The notes under the pieces: generated by a model
What the model was told of the DNA's origin: nothing
Database searches by the model: none
Seen by the model: the letters and a program-made list of their open reading frames with translations, nothing else
In this document: one piece after another, positions 23,878 to 32,603 of the stretch
Layout of the letters: every line of letters starts with the position of its first letter
Numbering within the stretch: position 1 is the first letter of the stretch
Assembly (NCBI GenBank): GCA_002724245.1
Contig: PBOG01000070.1
Location: 7,913-67,839 of the forward strand
Direction of reading: 5' to 3'
From: Planctomycetaceae bacterium
GTDB lineage: Bacteria; Planctomycetota; Planctomycetia; Pirellulales; Pirellulaceae
Length of the DNA: 59,927 nucleotides
Program-made: the position numbers and the translations under genes

Positions 23878-26379
23878 TTAATCGAGATAGAGGAACTCAT
23901 TCGCGTTAAACAGGATGTGACAGAGATCCGTCAGGAGCGAACGTGACAGCTTCTCTGGGCTATCTTCCATTGTTGCGCCCAGGAAGTGCGCGCAACGCGT
24001 GGCCTCGGCCGGGTGAGGATCACGACCCCAGGTCAGCCGCACGACGAAAGTAATCAAACTCGCCGTGTCTTTGAAAGACGCTGCAAGTAAACGATTGGCA
24101 AGATGGTCAGCGCGAGCGAGTGCGTATTTGCCGTTAATCAGCAGCAGGGATTGGGTTGGTGTGGTCGTCGTGTTACGTACGGCGATGCTCTTCAGCCCGC
24201 TTCCCGCGTCGAATGCGTGCAGGAATGTCTCATTCGTGTTGCGGAACTGTTTGACATAGATGGCACGGCGCGGCGTGTTTTCCGGAACTCCCGGACCGCC
24301 CAGTTGTTGCCGAAGCTCACCGCTGGCAGACAGGATCGCGTCACGGATTTGTTCCGCCGAGAGCCGGCGTACCCGACCACGCCAGAGCAGCTGGTCGGAA
24401 GGGTCGCGCATCTGGTAAACAGAGGCTTGTGGGTGGTGTGCTGATTGCCGCCAGGTTTCCGAGACCAAAATCTGTTGGTGAAGCTGTTTGCTGCGCCATC
24501 CCTGTTGGATGAACGATAGGGCCAGCCAGTCCAGCAAGTCAGGGTGGGACGGGAGTTGTCCCATCTTCCCAAAGTTGTTAGGTGTCGGCACCAGCCCCTG
24601 GCCGAAATGCTGCTGCCAAATGCGGTTGACGAAGACCCGCGTGGTCAACGGATTGTCAACACGACCGATCCATTGGGCCAGTGCGGTCCGACGACCGGAG
24701 GAGATGACCTGCCCAGAGGGACGGCTGACAGTGATTGGCTGGATCGCTGCTGGCTGTGAAGTCGGGGAAAGAATGGAAAGGAAACCCGGATCGATGGGAA
24801 CCTGCTGCGGGTCATCCGGAATCAAGGTTGCCGCCAGGGAACCGGAAAAATCGGTTGCTGTCATGCGGGTTGGCAACGGATCCGGTTTGAGATGGTCAAA
24901 GGCGGCGAGCGCTTTGGTGAGTTGTTTGTGTGTGGTTTTGTCCTCCGCAGTGATGTTCTTCAAAGGGCCGCCGCCCTCTTCCAGAAATTGGCGGGAGACA
25001 AGGTACGCCATCTGGTGGTCCCACGAAGTGCGGTCGTCCACAGATGTCTGAAAGCAAGACTGGATGTCGAGCGGGAACTTGTCGACGGTCGAGATCCACT
25101 TGCGGTCGTAATACGGTTTCAACAATTGGTCAATCCGGTGACGGATGGATGCGGTGGCTGTCTTCCATGCTGCGAGTTGTTGTTCGTATGCCGCCCGCTG
25201 CTTCTGGGTGGCGGCCGGCAGGTCATCACGCCAGATCACTGGTTCGAAGAACGCGCGCAGCTTGAAATAGTCACTTTGCGGTACAGGATCGAACTTGTGG
25301 TCGTGGCAGCGAGCGCAGGCCATACTCATGCCCAGGAACACATCGCCTGCGACATCGGTCATCTCATTCATGATGTCGTTCCAGTGCCCGCGCGCATCAC
25401 GCTGGTTGTATTCATAAATGCCTAGCCGCAGGAATCCCACCGCGTCGAGATGGGTGGGGTCGTCTTCATCGATTTCATCGCCTGCTAACTGCTGCTGTAC
25501 AAAGTGGGGATAGGCTATATCCCGATTGAAGGCATTGATCACGTAGTCGCGATAACGCCAGATGGTGGGTCGATAAGCGTCCTGGTTCCATCCGTCGGAA
25601 TCACTGTAACGGACGAGGTCCAGCCAATGACGGGCCCAGTGTTCTCCATACCGCGGGTCGGTGAGGAGGCGATCGATACGACGCTCCCACGCGTCGGGGG
25701 CAGTATCCTGGACGAAGGCCGCGACCTCTTCGGGGCGCGGTGGCAGGCCAATGACAGCAAAGTAAAGGCGACGCAATAAGGTGGGACGGTCAGCACGGGG
25801 TGCGGGTTGCATGTCGTGCTGCCGCAGACGCCGTAGAACGAGTTGGTCGATGACGTTCTGAGACCATTTATCGGTGCGGTCGGCTTTGAGATCCGGCCGT
25901 CGAAGTGGTCGAAATGCCCACCAGTCGCGGTCCTTATCCGTGAAATTCGACTCTGGGGTGCGGACCTGGCGGGATGTTTTCGGCCATTCGGCGCCCGTTG
26001 CAATCCAATCTTCCAAGGCACGCACGGCACGGGGGGAGAGTTGTCCCGTGGGCGGCATCTTTGGCCCTTGGTAGCGGACTGCACGCAGTAGCAGACTGGT
26101 TGCAGGCGTGGCGATGTCGATCACGGGGCCGTGTTCACCACCGGCGAGCAGGCCATTACGCGAATCAAGCCGCAACCCACCTTTCTGCTGGTTGGCACCG
26201 TGACATTTCCAGCAATGCTTCGCCAGCAACGGACGCACCACTTTTTCGAAGGGGATGGTCTGTTCCGTGGGCTCCGCGCCCAGTGCGGGCAGCCCCGTGA
26301 TTGCGGAGAACCACAGGGTGGCGGCGAGGAACGGGCTCCGGGTGGACACTGCGGGAGGTACCACGTGGTTATCCATCAT
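23878..26379 (-). CDS. PSCyt1-PSCyt2-PSD1 protein (DUF1549/DUF1553)
   Basis: From the ATG at 26379 this is an 833-residue exported protein. After the signal peptide a PSCyt1 domain carries CWKCH (C56-C59-H60) with QKGGLRLDSR and KMPPTG. PSCyt2 follows, with RHWLDLVRYSDSDGWNQD and CARCHDHKFDP (C355-C358-H359). PSD1 then has NPLTTRVFVNRIWQQHFGQG, RRLSAEQIRDAIL and the end NEFLYLD. This is the standard single-PSCyt1 layout. The frame runs 86 codons further upstream, but those residues lack an export signal at their start. It is the first gene of a two-gene unit with DUF1501 and is divergent from the ceramidase-like gene. Confidence 0.93.
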   Translation of the reverse strand: MMDNHVVPPAVSTRSPFLAATLWFSAITGLPALGAEPTEQTIPFEKVVRPLLAKHCWKCHGANQQKGGLRLDSRNGLLAGGEHGPVIDIATPATSLLLRAVRYQGPKMPPTGQLSPRAVRALEDWIATGAEWPKTSRQVRTPESNFTDKDRDWWAFRPLRRPDLKADRTDKWSQNVIDQLVLRRLRQHDMQPAPRADRPTLLRRLYFAVIGLPPRPEEVAAFVQDTAPDAWERRIDRLLTDPRYGEHWARHWLDLVRYSDSDGWNQDAYRPTIWRYRDYVINAFNRDIAYPHFVQQQLAGDEIDEDDPTHLDAVGFLRLGIYEYNQRDARGHWNDIMNEMTDVAGDVFLGMSMACARCHDHKFDPVPQSDYFKLRAFFEPVIWRDDLPAATQKQRAAYEQQLAAWKTATASIRHRIDQLLKPYYDRKWISTVDKFPLDIQSCFQTSVDDRTSWDHQMAYLVSRQFLEEGGGPLKNITAEDKTTHKQLTKALAAFDHLKPDPLPTRMTATDFSGSLAATLIPDDPQQVPIDPGFLSILSPTSQPAAIQPITVSRPSGQVISSGRRTALAQWIGRVDNPLTTRVFVNRIWQQHFGQGLVPTPNNFGKMGQLPSHPDLLDWLALSFIQQGWRSKQLHQQILVSETWRQSAHHPQASVYQMRDPSDQLLWRGRVRRLSAEQIRDAILSASGELRQQLGGPGVPENTPRRAIYVKQFRNTNETFLHAFDAGSGLKSIAVRNTTTTPTQSLLLINGKYALARADHLANRLLAASFKDTASLITFVVRLTWGRDPHPAEATRCAHFLGATMEDSPEKLSRSLLTDLCHILFNANEFLYLD

Positions 26380-26627
26380 TTGGTCGACGGGAGACCGCGC
26401 GGTGCCAGCTTCCGCTGGCCGTCGGCCGGATCGTCGAGAAACAGGAAAGACTAGCCAGACTCCAATTTTACGAGGAATCGCGGTGGCTGCCAGAGCGAAG
26501 TCCAAGATCGGCCTTTTGGGCAGGCCTGCACCTGGGAAACGGGAAAGTGGAGGGAGCCAGGGAAACGGTACATAATGAGCTGGTGTGGATCCGTTACGGC
26601 ACCTCTCTCTTTTTATTGGATAGGCTT

Positions 26628-28040
26628 GTGAAGTCAAACATGCTTCTGCTGTTCTCCGTTTCGCTGTTATGGTTGCACTCCCAGTTGCCTGCTGAGGATG
26701 TGGCGGCCGTTCGAACTGGGGGTGGCTGGCAGGCTGGCGTCGCCGTGGCAGAAATTACCCCCCAGGCCCCTATCATGCTGGAAGGGTTTGCGAGTCGCAG
26801 AGAACCGGCGCGGGAGAAGGAGACGGACTTGTTTGCCAAAGCCCTCGCGTTACAGGACGCGCATGGGACCCGTCTGGTGATGATCACGATGGACCTGATC
26901 GGTATACCGCGACCCTTGCGTGAACGCGTCTCCAGGCGGATCGAGGACCGATACCAACTGCCTCCAGCGTCGCTCTTGATGAATGCATCGCACACCCATT
27001 GCGGCCCGGAACTCAGGATGACGGAGACGGCGCTGGAGGAGCTGACACCTCAGCGGCAAAAACGGACGAAGGAATATTGCGCCAGGCTGGAAGATGCACT
27101 GTGCGGATTGGTAGGGCGTGCACTGGGAATGCTGCGGCCAGCGGAACTGCGGTACAGTCATGCTCGGGCGGGATTTGCCATGAACCGGCGTTTGCAGAAT
27201 AGCGACCCCAGTGGTGAGCCTTACCTCAATCACCCGAATCCTGATGGTTTGGTAGATCACTCGGTTCCGGTGCTCCAGGTGCTTTGGCAGGGCGGGAAAC
27301 GGGCTGTTCTGTTTGGCTATGCCTGTCACAACACGACGCTGTATGTGAATCGTTACGCGGGCGATTACGCAGGGTACGCACAGCAGTTCCTTGAAGAGGA
27401 TTACCCCGGGACGACGGCACTCTTTTTGAGCGGTTGTGGCGGAGATCAGAGCGGTTATCCCAGAGGGACTGTAGAGCAGTCGCGGCGTCATGGTCGTACC
27501 CTGGCCACAGCGGTAGAAGCCGCCTGGGGGAATCGCCAGACCATCATCCGTGGGCCGTTGGTCACGAAATGGGAACGGGTCACGATCGAGTACCAGACGC
27601 CACCCACCCGCGCACAGCTTGCGGCGCATCTGGCGGCCGACCACGCGGAGAGTAGCTTTCGGGATTACGAGTTGACCAGGCCGCACGCGAAGCGATTACT
27701 GCGAGAACTGGTGCGGCACGGGAAGCTGCGAACCAGTTACGACTATCCCGTGCAGACGTTGCAATTGGGGAACCAGTTACTGGTGATTGCCCTGGCAGGT
27801 GAAGTCGTGGTGGATTACGCGTTACGGCTGAAGCGGGAATTGGCTGGCCGTTGCGCCGTGTGGGTGTCCGGCTATAACAATGACGTGTTTGCGTACATTC
27901 CTAGTCGCCGTTTGTTGCTGGAAGGTGGTTATGAGCCACGCCGTTCGATGAACTACTATACGACCACGGTGCAGCCAGGTCCGTTCGCACACTCGATCGA
28001 AGATCGGATTGTTGAGAAAGTTCATGAGCTTTTGCGATGA
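26628..28040 (+). CDS. Exported neutral-ceramidase-like hydrolase
   Basis: The 470-residue product (GTG at 26628; an ATG at 26640 is an alternative) has a signal peptide and a neutral/alkaline non-lysosomal ceramidase N-terminal-like domain. Recognisable blocks are AGVAVAEITPQAPIMLEGF, KALALQDAHGTRLVMITMDLIG, the zinc-type NASHTHCGPE, and ALFLSGCGGDQSG in the position of the catalytic loop. Planctomycetes carry many such proteins, and the substrates are rarely sphingolipids, so the reaction is best called amide hydrolysis of unknown substrate. It may be cotranscribed with CotH downstream, whose longest frame overlaps its stop by 4 bases. Confidence 0.85.
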   Translation: MKSNMLLLFSVSLLWLHSQLPAEDVAAVRTGGGWQAGVAVAEITPQAPIMLEGFASRREPAREKETDLFAKALALQDAHGTRLVMITMDLIGIPRPLRERVSRRIEDRYQLPPASLLMNASHTHCGPELRMTETALEELTPQRQKRTKEYCARLEDALCGLVGRALGMLRPAELRYSHARAGFAMNRRLQNSDPSGEPYLNHPNPDGLVDHSVPVLQVLWQGGKRAVLFGYACHNTTLYVNRYAGDYAGYAQQFLEEDYPGTTALFLSGCGGDQSGYPRGTVEQSRRHGRTLATAVEAAWGNRQTIIRGPLVTKWERVTIEYQTPPTRAQLAAHLAADHAESSFRDYELTRPHAKRLLRELVRHGKLRTSYDYPVQTLQLGNQLLVIALAGEVVVDYALRLKRELAGRCAVWVSGYNNDVFAYIPSRRLLLEGGYEPRRSMNYYTTTVQPGPFAHSIEDRIVEKVHELLR

Positions 28041-28108
28041 CCGTACGCAAAGATGGTAGCCCAGCTGGCAGGTCACGGGGCTATTTCGACATCTTGGGGG
28101 GAATACGC

Positions 28109-29491
28109 ATGGCGTGGGAGGACCCGATGGGAAGCGTGTGCCGATTTGCGGCGGCGCTGGCGGTTGGGGTATTGCTGGTTACGGAGCCGTCGCAGACTTT
28201 GGGAGCGGAGGATGGATTCTGGGAGGAGGTGTACGAAAAGAATCGCGTGGTCCAGATCGATTTGTCGTTTAGTCGCGATGCCTGGCAACGCATGCAACCC
28301 CGGCGGGAGACGCGGCGGTCGGGCGAACGGGCTCCGCTGGTGGGATTCGGCGATAAATTTTCGTACGTCAAAGCCGATGTGCGGATTGATGGTCACACGT
28401 ACGCTTCGTCCGGAGTCCGATTTAAAGGCAATTCGTCGTTCCGGTTTTCAGAAAGGGGCCTGAAGCGACCCTTCAAGATCGATACTAATCGTTTTGTCAG
28501 TGGGCAGAAGTTGCATGGACGAACCAAAATCAACCTTTCCAACGCATTCCTGGACTCCGCCTATATGAAGGAAAAACTCGGTTACGAGGTGTACCGGGCT
28601 GCAGGCCTGGTAACGCCCGGCGTGGGTTGGGCCCATGTAACACTTTCGATTGATGGCGACATTGAAGTGGAAAAGAGCGATTTGGGCATCTACGTACTGA
28701 TTGAGCAGGTGGACAAGAAATTCCTGGAACGTAATCTGGGTAAAGTCGCAGCGGGAAGTCTCCTGATGAAACCTGAGGCTCTGGATGACTGGGAATATTT
28801 GGGAAGCGACACCCGCGAGTACCAGCATTACAACATCAAGAGCGGCAAGCACAATCGGTCGCAGATTGCGGCCTTTGCGGCATTGCTGAAGATCATCGAG
28901 GCAGCGTCTGCCGACCGGTTTGAGAGCGAGATCGGCCAGCGACTCGATCTGCAGCAGTTTGCAGGTTACCTGGCGGCGACGTGGATTCTGGTTAATATCG
29001 ACAGCTATGTCGGCATGCCCCACAACTATTACCTGCTGATGGACAAGACAGATGGGAAACTGCGCATGCTCCCCTGGGATTTGAATGAAACGTTTGGCAC
29101 CTTCACCATGGGTTACGATCCGGAGCAGGTGGTCCAGTGGGGCATTGAACGGCCTTGGATCGGCAGACGCAGGCTCATGGAACGGCTGTTTGAATTGCGG
29201 TCGTTTCGCAGAGCATTTCAGGGCGAGGTAGTCGCGTTGATGGAGAGCGTGTTTACCCGCGAGCGGATGTTCGCCCGGATCTCGGAAATGGAGCGGACAC
29301 TGAGGCCCTACATGGCGGGGCGGCAACAATCGGCGTTTCGCATGGGGATCTACGGCGATCGCGACGGCATCAATGTCGCAGTGGATCGACGCGTCTACGC
29401 CATACGGCCTTTTGTTGAACGGCGTATTGATTCTGTGCGCGATCAGTTAACCGGTGCGCGTCTTGGTACGCGACTCTCCCCACGACGGTGA
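28109..29491 (+). CDS. Secreted CotH-family protein kinase-like protein
   Basis: The 460-residue product carries an export signal (MGSVCRFAAALAVGVLLV) and a CotH domain. VRFKGNSSFRFSERGLKRPFKI matches the N-terminal ATP-binding loop and Lys block. LGIYVLIEQVDKKFLERN and the catalytic-side LRMLPWDLNETFGTF (D-x-N) follow. CotH proteins of spore formers phosphorylate coat proteins outside the usual kinase fold, and planctomycete targets are unknown. The ATG at 28109 has GGGGGA upstream. The frame also opens with an ATG at 28037 that overlaps the previous stop as ATGA, which would add 24 residues before the signal segment. Confidence 0.88.
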   Translation: MAWEDPMGSVCRFAAALAVGVLLVTEPSQTLGAEDGFWEEVYEKNRVVQIDLSFSRDAWQRMQPRRETRRSGERAPLVGFGDKFSYVKADVRIDGHTYASSGVRFKGNSSFRFSERGLKRPFKIDTNRFVSGQKLHGRTKINLSNAFLDSAYMKEKLGYEVYRAAGLVTPGVGWAHVTLSIDGDIEVEKSDLGIYVLIEQVDKKFLERNLGKVAAGSLLMKPEALDDWEYLGSDTREYQHYNIKSGKHNRSQIAAFAALLKIIEAASADRFESEIGQRLDLQQFAGYLAATWILVNIDSYVGMPHNYYLLMDKTDGKLRMLPWDLNETFGTFTMGYDPEQVVQWGIERPWIGRRRLMERLFELRSFRRAFQGEVVALMESVFTRERMFARISEMERTLRPYMAGRQQSAFRMGIYGDRDGINVAVDRRVYAIRPFVERRIDSVRDQLTGARLGTRLSPRR

Positions 29492-29522
29492 CGCGACACC
29501 CAGCCCGCGAGTGGCGCGTGGA

Positions 29523-30839
29523 CTACTCGTGCCGGAGGGCTTCGATGGGATCGAGATACGCCGCCTGAAACGCTGGGTAGAGGCCGGAAAGCAGGCCCAC
29601 GAAGAGCGAGATCCCGAGAGACAGCACCACCGACCACGGGGCGACGCGCGGTTCGATCGCGTAGGCGATGGGTGGCAACAGATCGGACGAGAGTTGCGTA
29701 AGCAGGTCCCGGCCGGTTCGAAAGATGGGACCACACAACAAGCCAAAGAGAACGCCCAACAGTCCTCCACCGGCCGTCAGGACGACCGTTTCGATGAGAA
29801 ACTGTTCAATGATTCGTCTCCGCGTCGCTCCGAGTGCGCGGCGAATCCCGATTTCACGTGTTCGCTCGGTAACGGTGGCCAGCATGATGTTCATGATTCC
29901 AATCCCGCCGACCAGCAGTGAGATGCCGGCGATGACGACCAGCAGCACGTTGAACATCGCCCGTGTGCGTTCGGCTTGACGCAAGAGTTCCTTGGGAACC
30001 ACCACGGCATAATCTTCTGTGTCGTGGTACTTTTTCAGGAGCGTAGTGATGATCGAGGCCGTTTCGTCGACGTCTTCGACTTGATCCACGGTAACGGTGA
30101 TTTGGCTGAGTTCAACTTGTTCACCCTGGAATTCACCACCGACGCGTTTCATGATGAGATCGCCCACTCGCTGCCGGAGTGTCTGGAGCGGGATATAGGC
30201 GTCCAGGTTGTAGTCTCTGGCCTCCAGGCTGCCGCCAATCGCTGCCGAAGCAGTCCGCGGTTTGGTTTGGCCGACAACGACGTAGAACTCGCTCCCCACC
30301 CAGATGGTCTTCCCGATCGGATTTTCATAAGAGAATAGTCGCTTGGCCGTGTCGGAGGCGAGCACAACGACTTTCTTGCCACGATCCCGCGGTGTGAGCC
30401 AACGACCGCGGGCAATTTCCAGCCGGTTGGTCTGGATATAGCCTTCGACACAGCCCACCAGTTTCGTATCGGTCGTACGATTTCCCAATCGTAGCTCGAA
30501 CCGCAATTCTCGCATCGGTACGGCGCGGCGGATTCCCGGTATGTTGGTCACAATTCGCCGATAGTCATCTCGCAACAATCCGTAAATCTTGACGCGTGTA
30601 TTGGCGTCCTGCCCCTCACTCATCGAGTTTGGTATTTTGGTCCGCACGATGATGTTCGTTGCGCCCAATTCTTTGATCTGTTGTTGTGCGCGATAACTCA
30701 CGCCTTCCCCCATGGCAACGAGCCAGATCACCGTCGCGGTACCGATAAAGATACCCAGCGCGGCCAATCCTGCCCGCAACTTCTGCAGCAAAAGACTCTT
30801 CAAGCCGACCTGAATTGTCTGGAAGATGGAGCTGTTCAC
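29523..30839 (-). CDS. MacB-type ABC transporter permease (FtsX domain)
   Basis: The 438-residue inner-membrane protein has the four-helix MacB/FtsX layout. The first membrane segment is KLRAGLAALGIFIGTATVIWLV, followed by a large periplasmic domain (about residues 50-300). The C-terminal FtsX block has GISLLVGGIGIMNIMLATVTERTREIGIRRALGA and two more helices. The start is a GTG. It would transmit force to the HlyD adaptors encoded upstream in the same operon. A nucleotide-binding domain is neither fused nor adjacent: the 134 bases upstream hold none, and downstream lies a convergent CotH gene. An ATPase must be supplied from elsewhere if the system is an active transporter. Confidence 0.93.
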   Translation of the reverse strand: MNSSIFQTIQVGLKSLLLQKLRAGLAALGIFIGTATVIWLVAMGEGVSYRAQQQIKELGATNIIVRTKIPNSMSEGQDANTRVKIYGLLRDDYRRIVTNIPGIRRAVPMRELRFELRLGNRTTDTKLVGCVEGYIQTNRLEIARGRWLTPRDRGKKVVVLASDTAKRLFSYENPIGKTIWVGSEFYVVVGQTKPRTASAAIGGSLEARDYNLDAYIPLQTLRQRVGDLIMKRVGGEFQGEQVELSQITVTVDQVEDVDETASIITTLLKKYHDTEDYAVVVPKELLRQAERTRAMFNVLLVVIAGISLLVGGIGIMNIMLATVTERTREIGIRRALGATRRRIIEQFLIETVVLTAGGGLLGVLFGLLCGPIFRTGRDLLTQLSSDLLPPIAYAIEPRVAPWSVVLSLGISLFVGLLSGLYPAFQAAYLDPIEALRHE

Positions 30840-30973
30840 GGGTGTCGTCAGTCGCCTCGTGCTGGTGGGGAATACATCTAGTCGGAAGTGTGGCCACTGC
30901 TGAGATCCCGCAGTTGACCGTCATGGAGGAGGTGAACGTGTGACCGGAGGGGTGCTCCTGTTCTTGCCAGGGA

Positions 30974-32497
30974 TCAGGAGGTCGGTGTCGTTGGCTGTCC
31001 TGCCGAACTGGTTTGGACGTCCGCCGGAGTTGTTTGGACCTCCGTTTCGTCGGTGGCATCTTCCGGCGGCAGTCCTGTGTTGGCATCGTTGTTCTCGGCA
31101 AAAGCAGCCGGGTTAAGGAAAACCTCGTCGTCCGGACTCAGCCCTGCTTCCACAATGATGAGAGCGTCATCGCTGGCGCCGAGTGTTAAATCGCGCAGTT
31201 CAGGTCCTTGCGCACTTTGGATCCAGCAGAACGCCCCTTCGTCGTCTTCCAGCACGGCGGCAACGGGAATGGTGAGTACGTTCTGATGTTCCGAGAGAAT
31301 GAGCTCAACTTCAGCGCTCATTCCGGGATTCAGGCCGGCGTCAGGCGGAAGTTTGATAATGGTATCGTACTTGACAACATTACCCGTCCAGGAGCCGCCT
31401 GGTTGCGCCACACTGGCCACCGAGGTGATGACCGTATCGACGGTGCGTCCACCGACGGTAACGAGTGCCTTGAGCCCTGGCTTGACGCGATCGATGTCGG
31501 ATTCATGAATTCCAATCTTGACTTGCATCTGCTGTAGATCGGGCATTAACAGGAGGACCTGGTCTTTATGAACGTTGCCACCTACACTGATATCGGGCCT
31601 GGTTTTCCATTTGGCTGCAGACGGGTAGATCACCAGTCCGTCGCGTGGCGCCCGAATGATACAGTTTTTGAGCTGCTCAAGGGCCCGGTCACGTCGGCTT
31701 TCGTCCGCGCCTGCGCGTTCGTCATTGGCGACAAACTCCGCTTCGGCGACATCCAGTTGACCTTGCAATGTGGCCAACTCTTGCTGCCTCGTGAATTTCG
31801 AGAAATCACTAATCTCGCGTTTAAGGCTATTGGTAACCATACGGGCCTGGGTGACCTGGAACTCGGTCTTTTCCACCTCCAGTTCACTTTCGTAACCACG
31901 GGCCGCCATTTCCTTAGCGTAGGCCAGGTTATTCTCGGCAGAGCGGAGGTCCATTTGGGCGATCGCTAATGCCTCTTCTTTTTTCTTCAGTTCGACGACG
32001 AACCGACCCTCACGATATTCGGGAACGGCGAGTTTGAGTCGCCGTACGTTAAATTTGGAGCTCTCCGCGCCCGCGCGCGACCAGTTCGCATATTTAGAAC
32101 GTTCGTTGATTTGTTCTTCCATGTACAACGTATCCAGCCGAACCAGCACGTCCCCCTTCTTGACGATCTGGCCACTCTCGACGACCCATGTGACCGTATT
32201 ACGTCCCGGCACCTGGCAGATGAGTTCTGTATTGTTGGCACTTTCCACGGTCCCCACTTCGGTAATGGTCAGCCGTAGATTTCTACGGGGGACCGTATAG
32301 GTCAAACGGGGTCCTTCAACGACGACTTCGGAGTTTGCAGGGGCGGCTGATGTCGAATAAACGAGGTAAGCGGTCAGGCCGGCTGCGGCATACAGTAGTA
32401 GCGCACGCCAGTGCCAAAGGAGCCGCAGGGGGGAGGCCGTTGGTTCTGTGGGCTGGGACGAATCGGCGGGTATATTTGGCGTGGGCAGCGATGGCAT
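30974..32497 (-). CDS. HlyD-family periplasmic adaptor, second copy
   Basis: This 507-residue adaptor has one membrane anchor near residues 28-45 (ALLLYAAAGLTAYLVYS), a lipoyl/barrel-sandwich half, a long coiled-coil hairpin rich in E, K and R, then beta-barrel and membrane-proximal domains (LPPDAGLNPGMSAEVEL). It clearly matches the neighbouring adaptor, for example RDGLVIYP, GNVVKYDTIIKLPP and LTIPVAAV, so the pair arose by tandem duplication. The ATG at 32497 has GGAGA about 10 bases upstream; an ATG at 32518 is also possible. Longer frames would run into the other adaptor. The acidic tail (about 45 residues) is of low complexity. Confidence 0.92.
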   Translation of the reverse strand: MPSLPTPNIPADSSQPTEPTASPLRLLWHWRALLLYAAAGLTAYLVYSTSAAPANSEVVVEGPRLTYTVPRRNLRLTITEVGTVESANNTELICQVPGRNTVTWVVESGQIVKKGDVLVRLDTLYMEEQINERSKYANWSRAGAESSKFNVRRLKLAVPEYREGRFVVELKKKEEALAIAQMDLRSAENNLAYAKEMAARGYESELEVEKTEFQVTQARMVTNSLKREISDFSKFTRQQELATLQGQLDVAEAEFVANDERAGADESRRDRALEQLKNCIIRAPRDGLVIYPSAAKWKTRPDISVGGNVHKDQVLLLMPDLQQMQVKIGIHESDIDRVKPGLKALVTVGGRTVDTVITSVASVAQPGGSWTGNVVKYDTIIKLPPDAGLNPGMSAEVELILSEHQNVLTIPVAAVLEDDEGAFCWIQSAQGPELRDLTLGASDDALIIVEAGLSPDDEVFLNPAAFAENNDANTGLPPEDATDETEVQTTPADVQTSSAGQPTTPTS

Positions 32498-32603
32498 GAA
32501 CCAGGGTCTCCGAAACATCACCAGTAACGCCCAATGGGATTCGTGCGGGAACGGGTAGCTGGGCAGTTCGCCGCCTGGCCCGAAGCAGAACCGTCGTTGG
32601 GAT

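Noticed and set aside
26380-26637. N-terminal extension of the PSCyt gene and opposing extension of the ceramidase-like gene
   Set aside because: Both frames stay open by chance over the divergent region. The added residues lack export signals and overlap each other on opposite strands.
26850-27686. 278-codon minus-strand ORF
   Set aside because: It is a shadow of the ceramidase-like gene and has no domain or start support.
28448-29329. 293-codon minus-strand ORF
   Set aside because: It is antisense to the CotH domain, whose conserved motifs are on the plus strand.
30616-31101. Minus-strand ORF between permease and adaptor that could have been the missing ATPase
   Set aside because: It has no Walker A, signature or Walker B motif and overlaps both flanking genes in another frame.
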